Shown: one piece after another, positions 34,650 to 43,753 of the stretch
How the letters are laid out: each line of letters starts with the position of its first letter
Numbering within the stretch: position 1 is the first letter of the stretch
Source of the DNA: Rhodanobacter denitrificans
GTDB lineage: Bacteria > Pseudomonadota > Gammaproteobacteria > Xanthomonadales > Rhodanobacteraceae
Reading direction: 5' to 3'
NCBI GenBank assembly: GCA_003241385.1
Contig: QFPO01000006.1
Span: 175,065 to 239,064 of the forward strand
DNA length: 64,000 nt
Program-made: the position numbers and the translations under genes
The notes under the pieces: generated by a model
Databases searched by the model: none
The model's input: the letters and a program-made list of their open reading frames with translations, nothing else
What the model was told of the DNA's origin: nothing

Positions 34650-37600
34650 TCAGGGCGTCTCGAAGCCGTCGGCGAAGATCCGGTCGATCGCCGCGGTCAC
34701 CGTGAACGGCCGATTCGCCGAGGCTGGCCGCAGCGCCGGGCTGCCGGCGTACTGCACGCCGAGCGTATAGGTGCCCGGCAACGGCAGCGTGACCGTGCAG
34801 CTCGCCAGGCCGGCCGCATCGGTCGTGCCGCTGCAAGTCTGGCCGCCGACCGCGAACGACAGCATCGCGCCGGCCACCGGGCTCGGCGTACTCGCAGCCG
34901 ACGTATCGGTCAGTCGTGCCGTCAGCGCGACCGGCCGCGCGGCGACCGCTCCCTGCGCACCGCCGAGCGCGAGGAAGGTCGCGTGCGGTCCTTCGGCGAA
35001 GGTCACGCGTGCCGGATTGGACGTGAGGTCCAGCGTGTCGGTGCGCAGCAGCGCCGTGACCACGTCGCTGCCGGCCCGTGTGCCGACGTAGCTCAACGTC
35101 GCGATGCCGTTCGCATCGGTGCGGGCCAGGCGCACCTGCGCGTTGGCGCCTTCGACCAGGAAGCGCACCGGCGTGCCCGCTGCCATGCCGACGTGCGCGA
35201 GCTTCGCCTGCAGCGTCAGCGTCGTGCCTTGCGGCGGATCGGGCGAGGTCAGGCGCGGGTCGAGGCCGAGCGCCGGCGCCGGATTGCTGCTCGCGAAATC
35301 ACAGGCCCCGCCGGCCGGCGTCAGCTTGTGCACGGCGTCGGCGGTGCTCGAGTACAGGCAGCCGTCGGCGCCGATCGTGCCGGTGCCCAGATGATCGGCC
35401 AGCGCGGTGCGCGTCACCGGTGTGGTCGTCAGGTCGACGAGGTAGAGCGTATCGGGCTCGTTCCAGACCAGCAGCGAGCGCGCCGCACCGTCCGGTCCGG
35501 CCTCGCCGATGTTGATCCAGTAGTACGAGTCGAATCCCTGCATGGTCGTCACCGACGCCGGCTGCGGCCGGTCGGTGCCGGCGACCTGGACCAGCGGCGA
35601 GTGCGGGAACGTCGAGTACGCAGTCGCGACATAGATCGTGCCGTTCGGCGCGATCGCGATCAGGCCGTTCGGCGTCCCCGGCAACGTCGCATAGACGGTC
35701 ACCGCGGTCGGACGGGCCGGATCGGTGTCGCCCGGATCGGTCAGCCGGTACAGCGACGGATTGTCCGACCCGGCACCGGTACAGCTGTTGTCGAAGAACA
35801 GGTCGCCGCTCAGCGGATCGGTCGCCAGTCCGTGCGGGCAGGTCAGGTTGTTCGCGACGATGCGCAGCAGGTCGCCGCTGTCAGGATCGATCTCGATGAT
35901 GTCGCCGCTGCCGAACGAAGCGCCGGTAATGCCGCGTGTCGCGTAGAGCTTGCCGTCCTTGCCGAACACCGGCTTGCCGAGCGTGACGCCGAGGTTCGAC
36001 AGCGGGCCGACCGCGGTGCCGCCGGTGTCGCGCAGCCGGTACAGATCGCCGGTCTGGAAATGCGCGACGTAGGCCGCACCATCGGCGCTGAACGCCGGAT
36101 TCGACGCGCCGCTGCACCCCCAGTTGACGTTGCCGTAGAAGAACGGATACGCCGCGAAGCCATTTGCGAACGCGGTCAGCGCATGGCCCGACGCCGCCAC
36201 CGGCGCCGTCACACAGGAACCGACCGCATTGGAATAGGCCACCGTCGCCGCGCCGGGCACCGGCAGCTCGCCGTCGGTCACATCGACCGCGGTGTAGCTG
36301 ACGGACTCCTCGACGCGGTTGGTCGCGGTGAAGCGGATCTCGCCGTTCGCGTCGGTCTCCGGCGGATTCGGTCCGGTCACGGCCGAGCGGCCCTGACCCT
36401 GCGACAGGACGACGTGCTTGCCGGGCGTGGGACGGCCGTCGGCATCGCGCAGCGTCACGGTGATCGTCGTCGTCGCGATGCCGTCGGCCGTCACCGCGAT
36501 AGGAAAGGCCAGGATGCCGCCCGCCGCCGCCGGCGGCGCGACGAACGTGAGCGGCAGCCCGGCGCCGATGTCGAAACCGTCGTCGATCGCGCGGGCGCTC
36601 AGCGTCGCCGTGCCGACCGCGTTACGGGTCACGGCGAAGACCGCGGTGCCGTTGGCCGCGGTCGTCGTCACCGGCGTCGACGGCGTGATCGTCACGGCGG
36701 CGCCGGCCGGCGCGGTCAGGCTGACGCGACGGCCGCCGACCGTACTGCCGGACGCATCGCGCAGCTGCACGACGACGTGCGTGGCCGTCGTGCCGTCGGC
36801 GATGCCGGTCGCCGGATCGGCGATCGCGCGCGAGGTCGCGGCGCTGGCCGGCCCCGCTGCCTGGCCGGCCAGCGCGAGATTCAGCACGCTGAGGTTCGGG
36901 CTGCCGAGGCCGACGTGCGCGAAGTCGCTGCCGAGCGCCGCGGCACCGTGGAAGGCCGCCGTGTTCGCGAGTGGATAGGCATGCGCGTTGAACAGACCCA
37001 GGTTCGCGCCCTGGGCATGATTGAGCGTCGCCGCGAACGCCGCCATCAGCGGCGCCGACATGCTGGTGCCGCCGTAGAGCAGGCCGCTCGGACAGCCGCC
37101 GCGGCTGGCCTGGCAGATCGGCACGCCGTTGGTCATCGGATCGGCGTTGACGGCCAGGTCCGGCACCGAGCGCATCGCCGATGCATTGAGACCGTTCTGA
37201 TAGGCCGGACGCGCGAAGAAGCGGCTGACGCCGTAGCCGCCCTGGCCGTGACCGGCACTGCTGCCCTGGCCCCACCAGGTCGCGCTCGCATACGTGCCGC
37301 CGGGGCCGGCCAGCGTCGAGGTGCCGCCGACCGCGGTCGCGTTTGGCGAGCCGGCCGGTACCGTGATCGTGTTCGGCGCGCCGTCCAGACAGGTGCTGCC
37401 GGTATCGCCGGAGGCGTTGAACACGCTGATGCCGGCTGCGGCCGCGGTGGCCAGGATCGTATCGACACCGCGCACGTCGGCCAGCGTGGTCTGGTCTTCG
37501 CAGTAGGCCCAGCTGTTGGAGATCACGTCCACGCCGTCGTCGAGCATGCGGCTGAACAATGTCTGGAAGCTGCCGGCGCCGGTGAACGGCGCGCTGTAGA

Positions 37601-38654
37601 CGACCACGTTCGCGCCGGGCGCCGTCGCCATAACGACGCTGATGTCGAGCACGACCTCGTCCTCGTTCGCGCCGACCGCCGCGCCGCCGTTGACGGCGAC
37701 GCTCGACAGCTGGCCGATCTGCGACGCCGGTGCGCCGATCAGATCGAGGAAGTCGCGGATGTCGGACGTATGGAAGCTGTCGAACTGCACCAGCGCCACG
37801 GTCTGGCCGTCGCCGGGCAGGGCATCGCCGCCGGCCGGCAGCAGCGGCGTATCCAGCGGAGAGGCCAGGATCGGCACGACGCGGCACAGGAACAGCGTCA
37901 GCAGGATGCCGACCGGATTGCTGCAGATGTTGTTGTGCAAGCCGAGCGCGTTCTGATAGACGCCGTAGCAGAAGGTTTTGGTATAGGGGTCCACACCGGC
38001 GCCGCCGGCGCAGTTGTAGCCCCAGTTGCCGACGAACTGCGGCGACGGCAACCGCTCGATCCGGGCCAGCGTCGACAGGCCCGAGATCGACTGCACCAGC
38101 GGCGCGATCGCCGCCGGCAGCGACGGCTCATCGGTGTTGGCGAGGAAATGCCGGCCGCCGCCGGGCAGCGCATAGGCGTCGATCGCGACGTCGAGCGCGG
38201 CGACGACGCGATCGCGCGAACCGGTCACGCTCAGCGTCAGGCGGCCGGCCGATTCGGACGCGATCGCAAAGCCGCGGCTCGCGAAGTAGTCGCGCACGGC
38301 CGCGTAGTCCGCGGCGCTCGGCCCGAAGCGGTCGGCCAGCGCGGCCGGTGACTGATAGCGGCGATAGTCCGGCGAGGCCGGGTCCTGTACCGCAGTGCGA
38401 TACGCCTCGAAACCGGCCGCGTCGCGCCGGTTCAGCACGAGCGTCAGCGTCATCGGCGCATCGAGTGCGGCCGTTTCGGCAGCCGGCAGTCGCTGCGCGC
38501 CGGTCAGCACCGGCAGCACGTGGCCGCCCAGTGCCGTCCAGCCGTCGTCCGCGCATGCCGGCCCCGGCAGCCACACCAGGATCAGCCCGAGCAGCCAGCC
38601 GATCGCCCGTCCCGCCGCCGCAGCGGTCGCGGGAATCCCCGATGTGCGCACCAT
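34650..38654 (-). CDS. Giant secreted S53 (sedolisin) serine-carboxyl protease with Ig and propeller modules and C-terminal IFADGFE tag
   Basis: 1334 residues. Signal peptide (~1-35), then a pro-kumamolisin activation domain (~45-195) and the S53 catalytic domain with E333 and D337 (NEDEVVLDIS), the oxyanion D417 (NASGDTGS) and S531 (GGTSMSAP). After ~570 come two invasin/Big_1-like Ig repeats (DGTTATHVVVQLRDASG, DGIATTTITVTLRDADG), a beta-propeller-like region of SMP-30/NHL type (~830-1120, LVTDPLSGDLFF-type turns), two more Ig-like domains (~1130-1325) and the tag IFADGFE two residues from the end. Ordinary sedolisins are about 400-650 residues, so this is an unusually long fusion. Likely an extracellular acid-active protease tethered or targeted by its C-terminal modules. 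Confidence 0.9.
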   Translation of the reverse strand: MVRTSGIPATAAAAGRAIGWLLGLILVWLPGPACADDGWTALGGHVLPVLTGAQRLPAAETAALDAPMTLTLVLNRRDAAGFEAYRTAVQDPASPDYRRYQSPAALADRFGPSAADYAAVRDYFASRGFAIASESAGRLTLSVTGSRDRVVAALDVAIDAYALPGGGRHFLANTDEPSLPAAIAPLVQSISGLSTLARIERLPSPQFVGNWGYNCAGGAGVDPYTKTFCYGVYQNALGLHNNICSNPVGILLTLFLCRVVPILASPLDTPLLPAGGDALPGDGQTVALVQFDSFHTSDIRDFLDLIGAPASQIGQLSSVAVNGGAAVGANEDEVVLDISVVMATAPGANVVVYSAPFTGAGSFQTLFSRMLDDGVDVISNSWAYCEDQTTLADVRGVDTILATAAAAGISVFNASGDTGSTCLDGAPNTITVPAGSPNATAVGGTSTLAGPGGTYASATWWGQGSSAGHGQGGYGVSRFFARPAYQNGLNASAMRSVPDLAVNADPMTNGVPICQASRGGCPSGLLYGGTSMSAPLMAAFAATLNHAQGANLGLFNAHAYPLANTAAFHGAAALGSDFAHVGLGSPNLSVLNLALAGQAAGPASAATSRAIADPATGIADGTTATHVVVQLRDASGSTVGGRRVSLTAPAGAAVTITPSTPVTTTAANGTAVFAVTRNAVGTATLSARAIDDGFDIGAGLPLTFVAPPAAAGGILAFPIAVTADGIATTTITVTLRDADGRPTPGKHVVLSQGQGRSAVTGPNPPETDANGEIRFTATNRVEESVSYTAVDVTDGELPVPGAATVAYSNAVGSCVTAPVAASGHALTAFANGFAAYPFFYGNVNWGCSGASNPAFSADGAAYVAHFQTGDLYRLRDTGGTAVGPLSNLGVTLGKPVFGKDGKLYATRGITGASFGSGDIIEIDPDSGDLLRIVANNLTCPHGLATDPLSGDLFFDNSCTGAGSDNPSLYRLTDPGDTDPARPTAVTVYATLPGTPNGLIAIAPNGTIYVATAYSTFPHSPLVQVAGTDRPQPASVTTMQGFDSYYWINIGEAGPDGAARSLLVWNEPDTLYLVDLTTTPVTRTALADHLGTGTIGADGCLYSSTADAVHKLTPAGGACDFASSNPAPALGLDPRLTSPDPPQGTTLTLQAKLAHVGMAAGTPVRFLVEGANAQVRLARTDANGIATLSYVGTRAGSDVVTALLRTDTLDLTSNPARVTFAEGPHATFLALGGAQGAVAARPVALTARLTDTSAASTPSPVAGAMLSFAVGGQTCSGTTDAAGLASCTVTLPLPGTYTLGVQYAGSPALRPASANRPFTVTAAIDRIFADGFETP

Positions 38655-38742
38655 GATCGTCTCCTGGATGCGCGGTCGATGCGCCGCGCCGTAACTCCAG
38701 TGAGCGATTCGGCACGGATATCACGCCGATACGCGGGCGACC

Positions 38743-39459
38743 CTACGGCGCGGTCGTCTCCAGGTACCAGATCGCGGGGGCCTGCGCTGCGCCGGTCGGT
38801 GCCAGCTCGACCTGCCGTCGGCCCGGACCCGCCGCCGCGGCCGGGATCACCGCTTCGACGTAGCCGTACGGTCCGGCGCGGTGCAGCGCAAGGCCGGATG
38901 CATGGAAACGGACGTCCGTGCCGTCGCGGACGGTCAGCTCGTAAGCGGCGGCCGCGGACTCGGCCACCTCGACCTGCAGGCGCAGCCAGCCGTCGTTTGC
39001 CGGAAGACGCAGCGGCGTGGCTTCACCGCGCGTCGCCGCCAGGCGCAGGCTGATCGTCGGCAGCGCCGCGATATCGGCCGGCGCCTGCGGCGCCCGGTCC
39101 GGCTGCATCAGCGCGATCGCCAGGACCGCCGCTGCGGCCAGGGCGCCGATTGCCGCAGCGAGGCGGCGTCGCCGCCGCTGCCGGGTCAGCGTCGCCGTCC
39201 GTGTTCGCGCGGCCAGCGCCCGCGCGACCGTCCAGCGCCAGCGCCCGGCCGGATCGGCGATCAGATGACGCGCGACCGCCTCGCGCGTGGCGGCATCGAG
39301 CAGTCCGGCGGCGTGGTCGTCGATCAGATCGGTCTCCACCTCGAGCAGCCGCGTCGCGAACGCGTCCTCGCGCAGCAGCCGTTCTTCGAGCGCGACGGCG
39401 TCCGCTTCGGGAAGCCGATGCAGGAGCCAGTCGCGCAGGGTGGCGTCGGTCGGGGACAT
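38743..39459 (-). CDS. Anti-sigma-factor-like single-pass membrane protein
   Basis: 238 residues. The N-terminal ~85 residues are a helical cytoplasmic domain like those of anti-sigma factors (LRDWLLHRLPEADAVALEER, DLIDDHAAGLLDAATREAVA), but without the zinc-binding His/Cys set. A basic stop-transfer segment (RQRRRRR) precedes one membrane helix (~100-118), and the rest is a periplasmic beta-rich domain. It lies between the sigma-like gene and the S53 protease on the same strand, 88 bases before the latter, so it probably controls the sigma-like protein. It is not directly coupled to the sigma gene: 280 bases separate them. Confidence 0.72.
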   Translation of the reverse strand: MSPTDATLRDWLLHRLPEADAVALEERLLREDAFATRLLEVETDLIDDHAAGLLDAATREAVARHLIADPAGRWRWTVARALAARTRTATLTRQRRRRRLAAAIGALAAAAVLAIALMQPDRAPQAPADIAALPTISLRLAATRGEATPLRLPANDGWLRLQVEVAESAAAAYELTVRDGTDVRFHASGLALHRAGPYGYVEAVIPAAAAGPGRRQVELAPTGAAQAPAIWYLETTAP

Positions 39460-39739
39460 CTCGGGCCGGTGGGGAGGTTTCTTTCTGTGGCGCGAATGGG
39501 GGAAGTATCACGCTGCGGGGGTGATGGGGTTCTATGGTGGGTCGGTTCGCTTCCTGGGTGATCGGCCTGGGTGATTATTCCCGCTCGCCCGGAGGCGAGC
39601 GGAAAGCGGCAGGGATGCCCGCCCACCTACGAAAAGGAGACTTACGCGCGAACGAAACAACCAGGATTTTCGACGCCGCCAACGCAGGCGAAAAACGTGG
39701 CTTGCGCGAACCGGTGGGCCCCCGGACGCGGTATCGCGC
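39460..39739. other. Intergenic region between sigma-like and anti-sigma-like genes
   Basis: 280 bases. It contains a 9-bp perfect hairpin with a 4-base loop (39581-39602) and a ten-base direct repeat (CCTGGGTGAT near 39553 and 39566). The minus strand holds GAACC strings near 39530-39545, which resemble ECF sigma -35 elements, but no matching -10 is clear. A self-regulated promoter is possible but not shown. Confidence 0.4.
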
Positions 39740-40300
39740 TCAACCTGCCAGCAGGCGCCCCCGCACGCACGCCTCCAGTGCCTCGCGCAGGCGCAGTGCA
39801 CGGTTGCGCAGGGCGTTGAGGCTGATGCCGAGCGCGGTGGCCAGGCGCTGGCGCAGCGCAATGCGCTCGCCGCCGTCGGCGCCGTAGTAGTCGAGGATCA
39901 GCCGGCCCTGCGCGGGGCCGGCCGTGTCGAGGCAGGCGTCGAGCGCGGCGAGCACGGCTTCGTATCGGACGGCATCGGCGGCCGCGTCCTCGTCGGGCAG
40001 CTGCAGAAGCGAATCGTGTTCGGCACGCGCGGTGCGGATCGCCTGCGCCTGCGCTTCCCGCACCAGATAACGCGCGATGCCGAGCGCATAGCCGCCGGTA
40101 TCCTCGACGGCGACGCCTTCGGCGAGGCGGCGGCCGAGCCGGTCGAGGGCGACGTCGGCAAGATCGTCGGCCTGGGCCGGCACGTGCAGGCGGAAGAATG
40201 CGATCAGCCGCCGACGCAAGGCCTCGTAAGCGGCGGCCGCGCTACGGTCGCCGCCCAGGTGCGCGAGCAGTGCGTGCAGCGGTTCGTCCGCGCCGGTCAT
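39740..40300 (-). CDS. ECF sigma-factor-like protein
   Basis: 186 residues. A region 2-like helix set is seen at ~25-85 (LRRRLIAFFRLHVPAQADDL followed by ADVALDRLGRRL), and a region 4-like helix-turn-helix at ~125-180 (LRQRLATALGISLNALRNRA then LRLREALEAC). The overall length fits an ECF sigma factor, although the sequence is divergent and the classical core-binding motif is weak. The ATG overlaps the stop of the CHAT gene (ATGA), so the two are coupled. With the anti-sigma-like gene downstream it forms a likely regulatory unit. Confidence 0.72.
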   Translation of the reverse strand: MTGADEPLHALLAHLGGDRSAAAAYEALRRRLIAFFRLHVPAQADDLADVALDRLGRRLAEGVAVEDTGGYALGIARYLVREAQAQAIRTARAEHDSLLQLPDEDAAADAVRYEAVLAALDACLDTAGPAQGRLILDYYGADGGERIALRQRLATALGISLNALRNRALRLREALEACVRGRLLAG

Positions 40301-43300
40301 CGCCAGTCTCCTTGCAGCACGTAACCCGCCCAATAATACGGCGCCGCCCAGCGCGGTTCGGCGCGTAGTTTCCGTTGCGCACGTTCGAGTGCCTGTGGCG
40401 GCAGCAGGCCCTGACGCAGCAGGCCTTCGTAGAAGTGGTCCATCAGCGCGGCGCCGGCGCGATCGTCGACGGCCCAGAGACTGGCCAGCACGCGCCGTGC
40501 GCCGGCATGGAAGAACGCACGTGCCAGGCTGAACGGTCCTTCGGCACCCTGGATCGGACCGACGGCACCGTCGCAGGCACCGAGCACCACCAGGTCGACC
40601 GGCACGTCCAGCGTGTAGAGATCGTCGGCGCGCAGAACGCCGTCCTGCGGCGTGCCGTCCGCGGTGTAGGCGGACAGGACGATCGCCGACAGTTCCGGCC
40701 GCGCGACGTCCAGACGCGCGTGCGTCGCGAAATGGACCGTGCCGTAGCGCGCCCAGGACAACGCCGCGAGCGTCTGGCGACTGGCGTCGAAACCGTCGAT
40801 CCAGCGCGACGCGCGGCGATCGGCCAGCGCCAGCAGTGCGCGCGCTTCTCGCCGCGCATACGGCAGCGGCGCGGGCGCGTCGATCGCCGGCGCCCCGGTC
40901 TGCGGCAGACGCGGATCGTCGGCACGCACGACCGGGTCGGCGACGATCGCGACCGCGTCCGGCGCGCCGCCGCGTGCCACCGCTCGGATGCCGGCGAGTG
41001 CCGACAGACCCGGCAGGTAGACGCGACCGCGCGGAACATCCGGCTCCAGCAGCGCGAACGGCACCCAGGCCAGGGCGCCATCGGGGATCGTCACGTGCAG
41101 CGCCCCGTCGGCGGCCTCGGGCAGGTCGAGCAGCGTCGCCAGCGCACGTGCCGCGACGTCGACTGCGGCGTCGTGCGCGATCTCGTCGGCGGCGATCCGC
41201 TCGATCGGCGCCGCCGACGCGGCGACCGGCGCGGTCGCCACGCGTTCGCGCAGCCGAAGCGCCGCCCGTTCGATCGTCGTGCGGCCGGGCAGCGTCGTCG
41301 CCGACACGCCGGCGGCCGTGATGCGCCATCGATAGCTGTGCGGCTCGGCCAGCCACCAGCTGTCCGCCACCACGCCGGCATCGCGCAGCAGGGTCAGCAT
41401 CGATTCCGGCGTCGGACGCGGCGGATGTGCCAGCTCCGCATAGCGCGGATGCTGCGCGCGAATCTGGCCGCGTACCGCGTCGAGCGTCCGTTGCGCCTCG
41501 GCCAGCGCGGCCTCGTCGCGTGCCGCCGCCGAACGCCATGCGAGCTCGGCCGTGCGCTCGGCTTCGAGCAGGCCGAGATCGATCGTATCAGGCAGGCTCA
41601 GGCGCCGTTCGCCGAGACGGTCCTGCAGCGCCCGTGCGCGTGCGCGCTCGCTGACCAGGAACGCCTGCATCGCATAGCCGGCGTCGGGCTGTACGGCGTG
41701 GCGCCGCATCAGGATCTCGATTGCCAGATCGTACGCGTCGCGGCGTGTCGCGAAGTAGCGGCTGCGCAGCTGCGGCGGGTCGATCGCGCCGCGCGCATCC
41801 TCGATCAGGTCGAGCGCCGGTGCCGCGGCCGCGTGCGCCGCGGCCAGGTCGCCGACGGACAGCGCGAGGCGCGCACGCACGATCAGGGCCTGCGCCTGGC
41901 CCGATACGTCGTGCGCGCGCCTGGCCTGGTCGAGCGCGGTCGCGGCCGCGCGCGCGGCTGCGTCGTGATCGCCATGGCGCCGCGCGAGCTCCGCCAGCGC
42001 GAGTCGCGCGGCCACCGCGTTCGCGCTCGCGCCGATCGATTCGGCCAGCGCGGCCGCCACTTCCAGGTGGCCGCGCGCCTCGGCGTCCTCGCCGCGCAGC
42101 GCCGCTACCGAACCGAGCCCGATCCGCGCATGCGCCTCCTCGCGCCGAAAACCCTGGGCGAGGTCGATATCGAGCGCGGCGCGATAGCCCTGCCAGGCGG
42201 CGTCGAGCCCGCCCTCGTCCAGGTCCAGATCGGCCAGGTTCAACTGCACCTCGGCCAGGCCCGAGACATCGCCGCTGTCGCGCCATATCGAGGCGGCACG
42301 TTCGAGCGCGTCGCGCGCCGCGGCGCGGTCGCCGGTCTGCCGATAGAGCAGGCCGAGGTCGTTCCAGGCCATGCCTTCCACCCGCGGATACGGCGTGGTC
42401 CGCAGCGCATCGAGCGTCAGCTGGTACGCACTCAGCGCAGGTCCGAGTTCGCCGCGCTGCAGACGAATCGCCGCGATGCTCTCCTGCACGAACACGGCGC
42501 GCCTGGCGTCGCCGGCACGCTCGGCGGTCGCGAGCGCCTCGTTCGCCGTGCTCAAGGCACGTTCGGTGTCGCCGAGCGCGCGATGGTTCGCGCTGAGGTT
42601 GCCGAGCAGCAGCGCTTGGTAGGCCAGATCCCCGGTGCGGCGATACAGCGCCAGCGCAGCGGTCTGGTCGGCGATCGCGCCGGCGAAATCGCCGAGGTAT
42701 CCGAGCGCGGCTCCGCGGGTCCGCAACGCCGCCGCGCGTTCGGCTTCGCCGGCCAGGCCGTCGTCGCAGTGCAGGGCCAGCGCGGCTTCGGCCGCCTGCC
42801 GCGCCTCGCGGTAGCGACCCTGCGCGAAATGGTATCGGGCGCGCCCGGTCTCGATGCGCAGCTGAAGGCAGCCGTCGGCTGCGGCCGCGAACAGCGCGCG
42901 CTCGTATGCGGCCTCGATTGCCACGTCGTCCTTTGCCATACCGGTCTCCTGGCTTCCGGCCGTGCGTCGCAAGGCCTCGGCCTCGGCGAGCCGTTGCAGA
43001 GCCTCCGCACGTGCGGTGAGGCGTGCCGTCGTCGGTTGCGGCCGCGCGGCCATGACCTCCACAATGGCCGGTCGGTTCGGGCGAGCGGATGAAACCGTCA
43101 GCGTCCACCGCGTGGGTTGGTCCCCGGCATTCAGTACATAGTCGATCCGGCTGCTGCGGCCGGCGTCGTTGCGCAGGCGGATCGGAGCGCGGGCCGGTGC
43201 CGTCAGCTGCGCCTCGACGGCACCCTCAGCCTGGTCGAGACCGATCTCGGTCGATGCATGCGCCGGGACATCCAGAGGCAGCGCGACCACGTCGCCGAGC

Positions 43301-43437
43301 GCCAGTTGGACGCGTATCGCCTCGGCCGCAGATGGTTCTCCCACGTCGTTCGCCCGCGCCTGTGCCGCTGCGACGAGCAAGACCGCGAAGAGGATCGAGG
43401 CGATTCGGCACGCGGTGACCATGGTGGGATTGTCCAC
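40297..43437 (-). CDS. Exported TPR-CHAT domain protein (caspase-like protease candidate)
   Basis: 1046 residues. The GTG at 43437 or ATG 43422 both give a signal peptide ending QARA. A beta domain (~35-135) is followed by a long TPR solenoid (~170-560; repeats such as RTRGAALGYLGDFAGAIADQ) and a C-terminal CHAT domain (~740-1046). The caspase-type dyad is intact: H906 in VHFATHA and C955 in LGACDGA. CHAT proteases are mostly cytoplasmic in defence and gasdermin systems; a signal peptide here points to the periplasm, which is uncommon. It heads a row with sigma-like, anti-sigma-like and S53 protease genes. Confidence 0.88.
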   Translation of the reverse strand: MDNPTMVTACRIASILFAVLLVAAAQARANDVGEPSAAEAIRVQLALGDVVALPLDVPAHASTEIGLDQAEGAVEAQLTAPARAPIRLRNDAGRSSRIDYVLNAGDQPTRWTLTVSSARPNRPAIVEVMAARPQPTTARLTARAEALQRLAEAEALRRTAGSQETGMAKDDVAIEAAYERALFAAAADGCLQLRIETGRARYHFAQGRYREARQAAEAALALHCDDGLAGEAERAAALRTRGAALGYLGDFAGAIADQTAALALYRRTGDLAYQALLLGNLSANHRALGDTERALSTANEALATAERAGDARRAVFVQESIAAIRLQRGELGPALSAYQLTLDALRTTPYPRVEGMAWNDLGLLYRQTGDRAAARDALERAASIWRDSGDVSGLAEVQLNLADLDLDEGGLDAAWQGYRAALDIDLAQGFRREEAHARIGLGSVAALRGEDAEARGHLEVAAALAESIGASANAVAARLALAELARRHGDHDAAARAAATALDQARRAHDVSGQAQALIVRARLALSVGDLAAAHAAAAPALDLIEDARGAIDPPQLRSRYFATRRDAYDLAIEILMRRHAVQPDAGYAMQAFLVSERARARALQDRLGERRLSLPDTIDLGLLEAERTAELAWRSAAARDEAALAEAQRTLDAVRGQIRAQHPRYAELAHPPRPTPESMLTLLRDAGVVADSWWLAEPHSYRWRITAAGVSATTLPGRTTIERAALRLRERVATAPVAASAAPIERIAADEIAHDAAVDVAARALATLLDLPEAADGALHVTIPDGALAWVPFALLEPDVPRGRVYLPGLSALAGIRAVARGGAPDAVAIVADPVVRADDPRLPQTGAPAIDAPAPLPYARREARALLALADRRASRWIDGFDASRQTLAALSWARYGTVHFATHARLDVARPELSAIVLSAYTADGTPQDGVLRADDLYTLDVPVDLVVLGACDGAVGPIQGAEGPFSLARAFFHAGARRVLASLWAVDDRAGAALMDHFYEGLLRQGLLPPQALERAQRKLRAEPRWAAPYYWAGYVLQGDWR

Positions 43438-43753
43438 TCACTCGCCGCCGTTGTCGTGACTTGCTGGATGGAGAGGGCGGCGCTCGGGAAGCCGCTCAGT
43501 GGAACCCTTGCCATTTCTGGGTTGTCGAGCGGCTCAGTCCTTGGTGCGTCCTGAAGACATGCAAGGCGGATTGGATCGTGAGCAGGCGATCGATTCAGGA
43601 AGCGAAGTCCGGCGAGGGGAGTCGGCATCGGATCGGATCGATCGCCCCGTCGAACCCCCGAGCACTGTCTGTGTTACACGAGCTGGCTCGGTAAGTGAAG
43701 TGGCGCGTGTGCGTTCACCACTCCGCTTCGGCTATGACGGCAGCGTTCTCACG
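43438..43753. other. Intergenic region without a supported gene, low G+C
   Basis: 316 bases upstream of the CHAT gene and after the BNR propeller gene. The G+C falls relative to the CHAT gene. Frames crossing it are the opposite-strand shadows of the BNR gene. I see no terminator with a T-run and no convincing promoter. Confidence 0.45.

Noticed and set aside
34548..38351. Plus-strand open frame of more than 1200 codons
   Set aside because: It lies antisense to the S53 protease and is full of arginine; it results from G+C codon bias.
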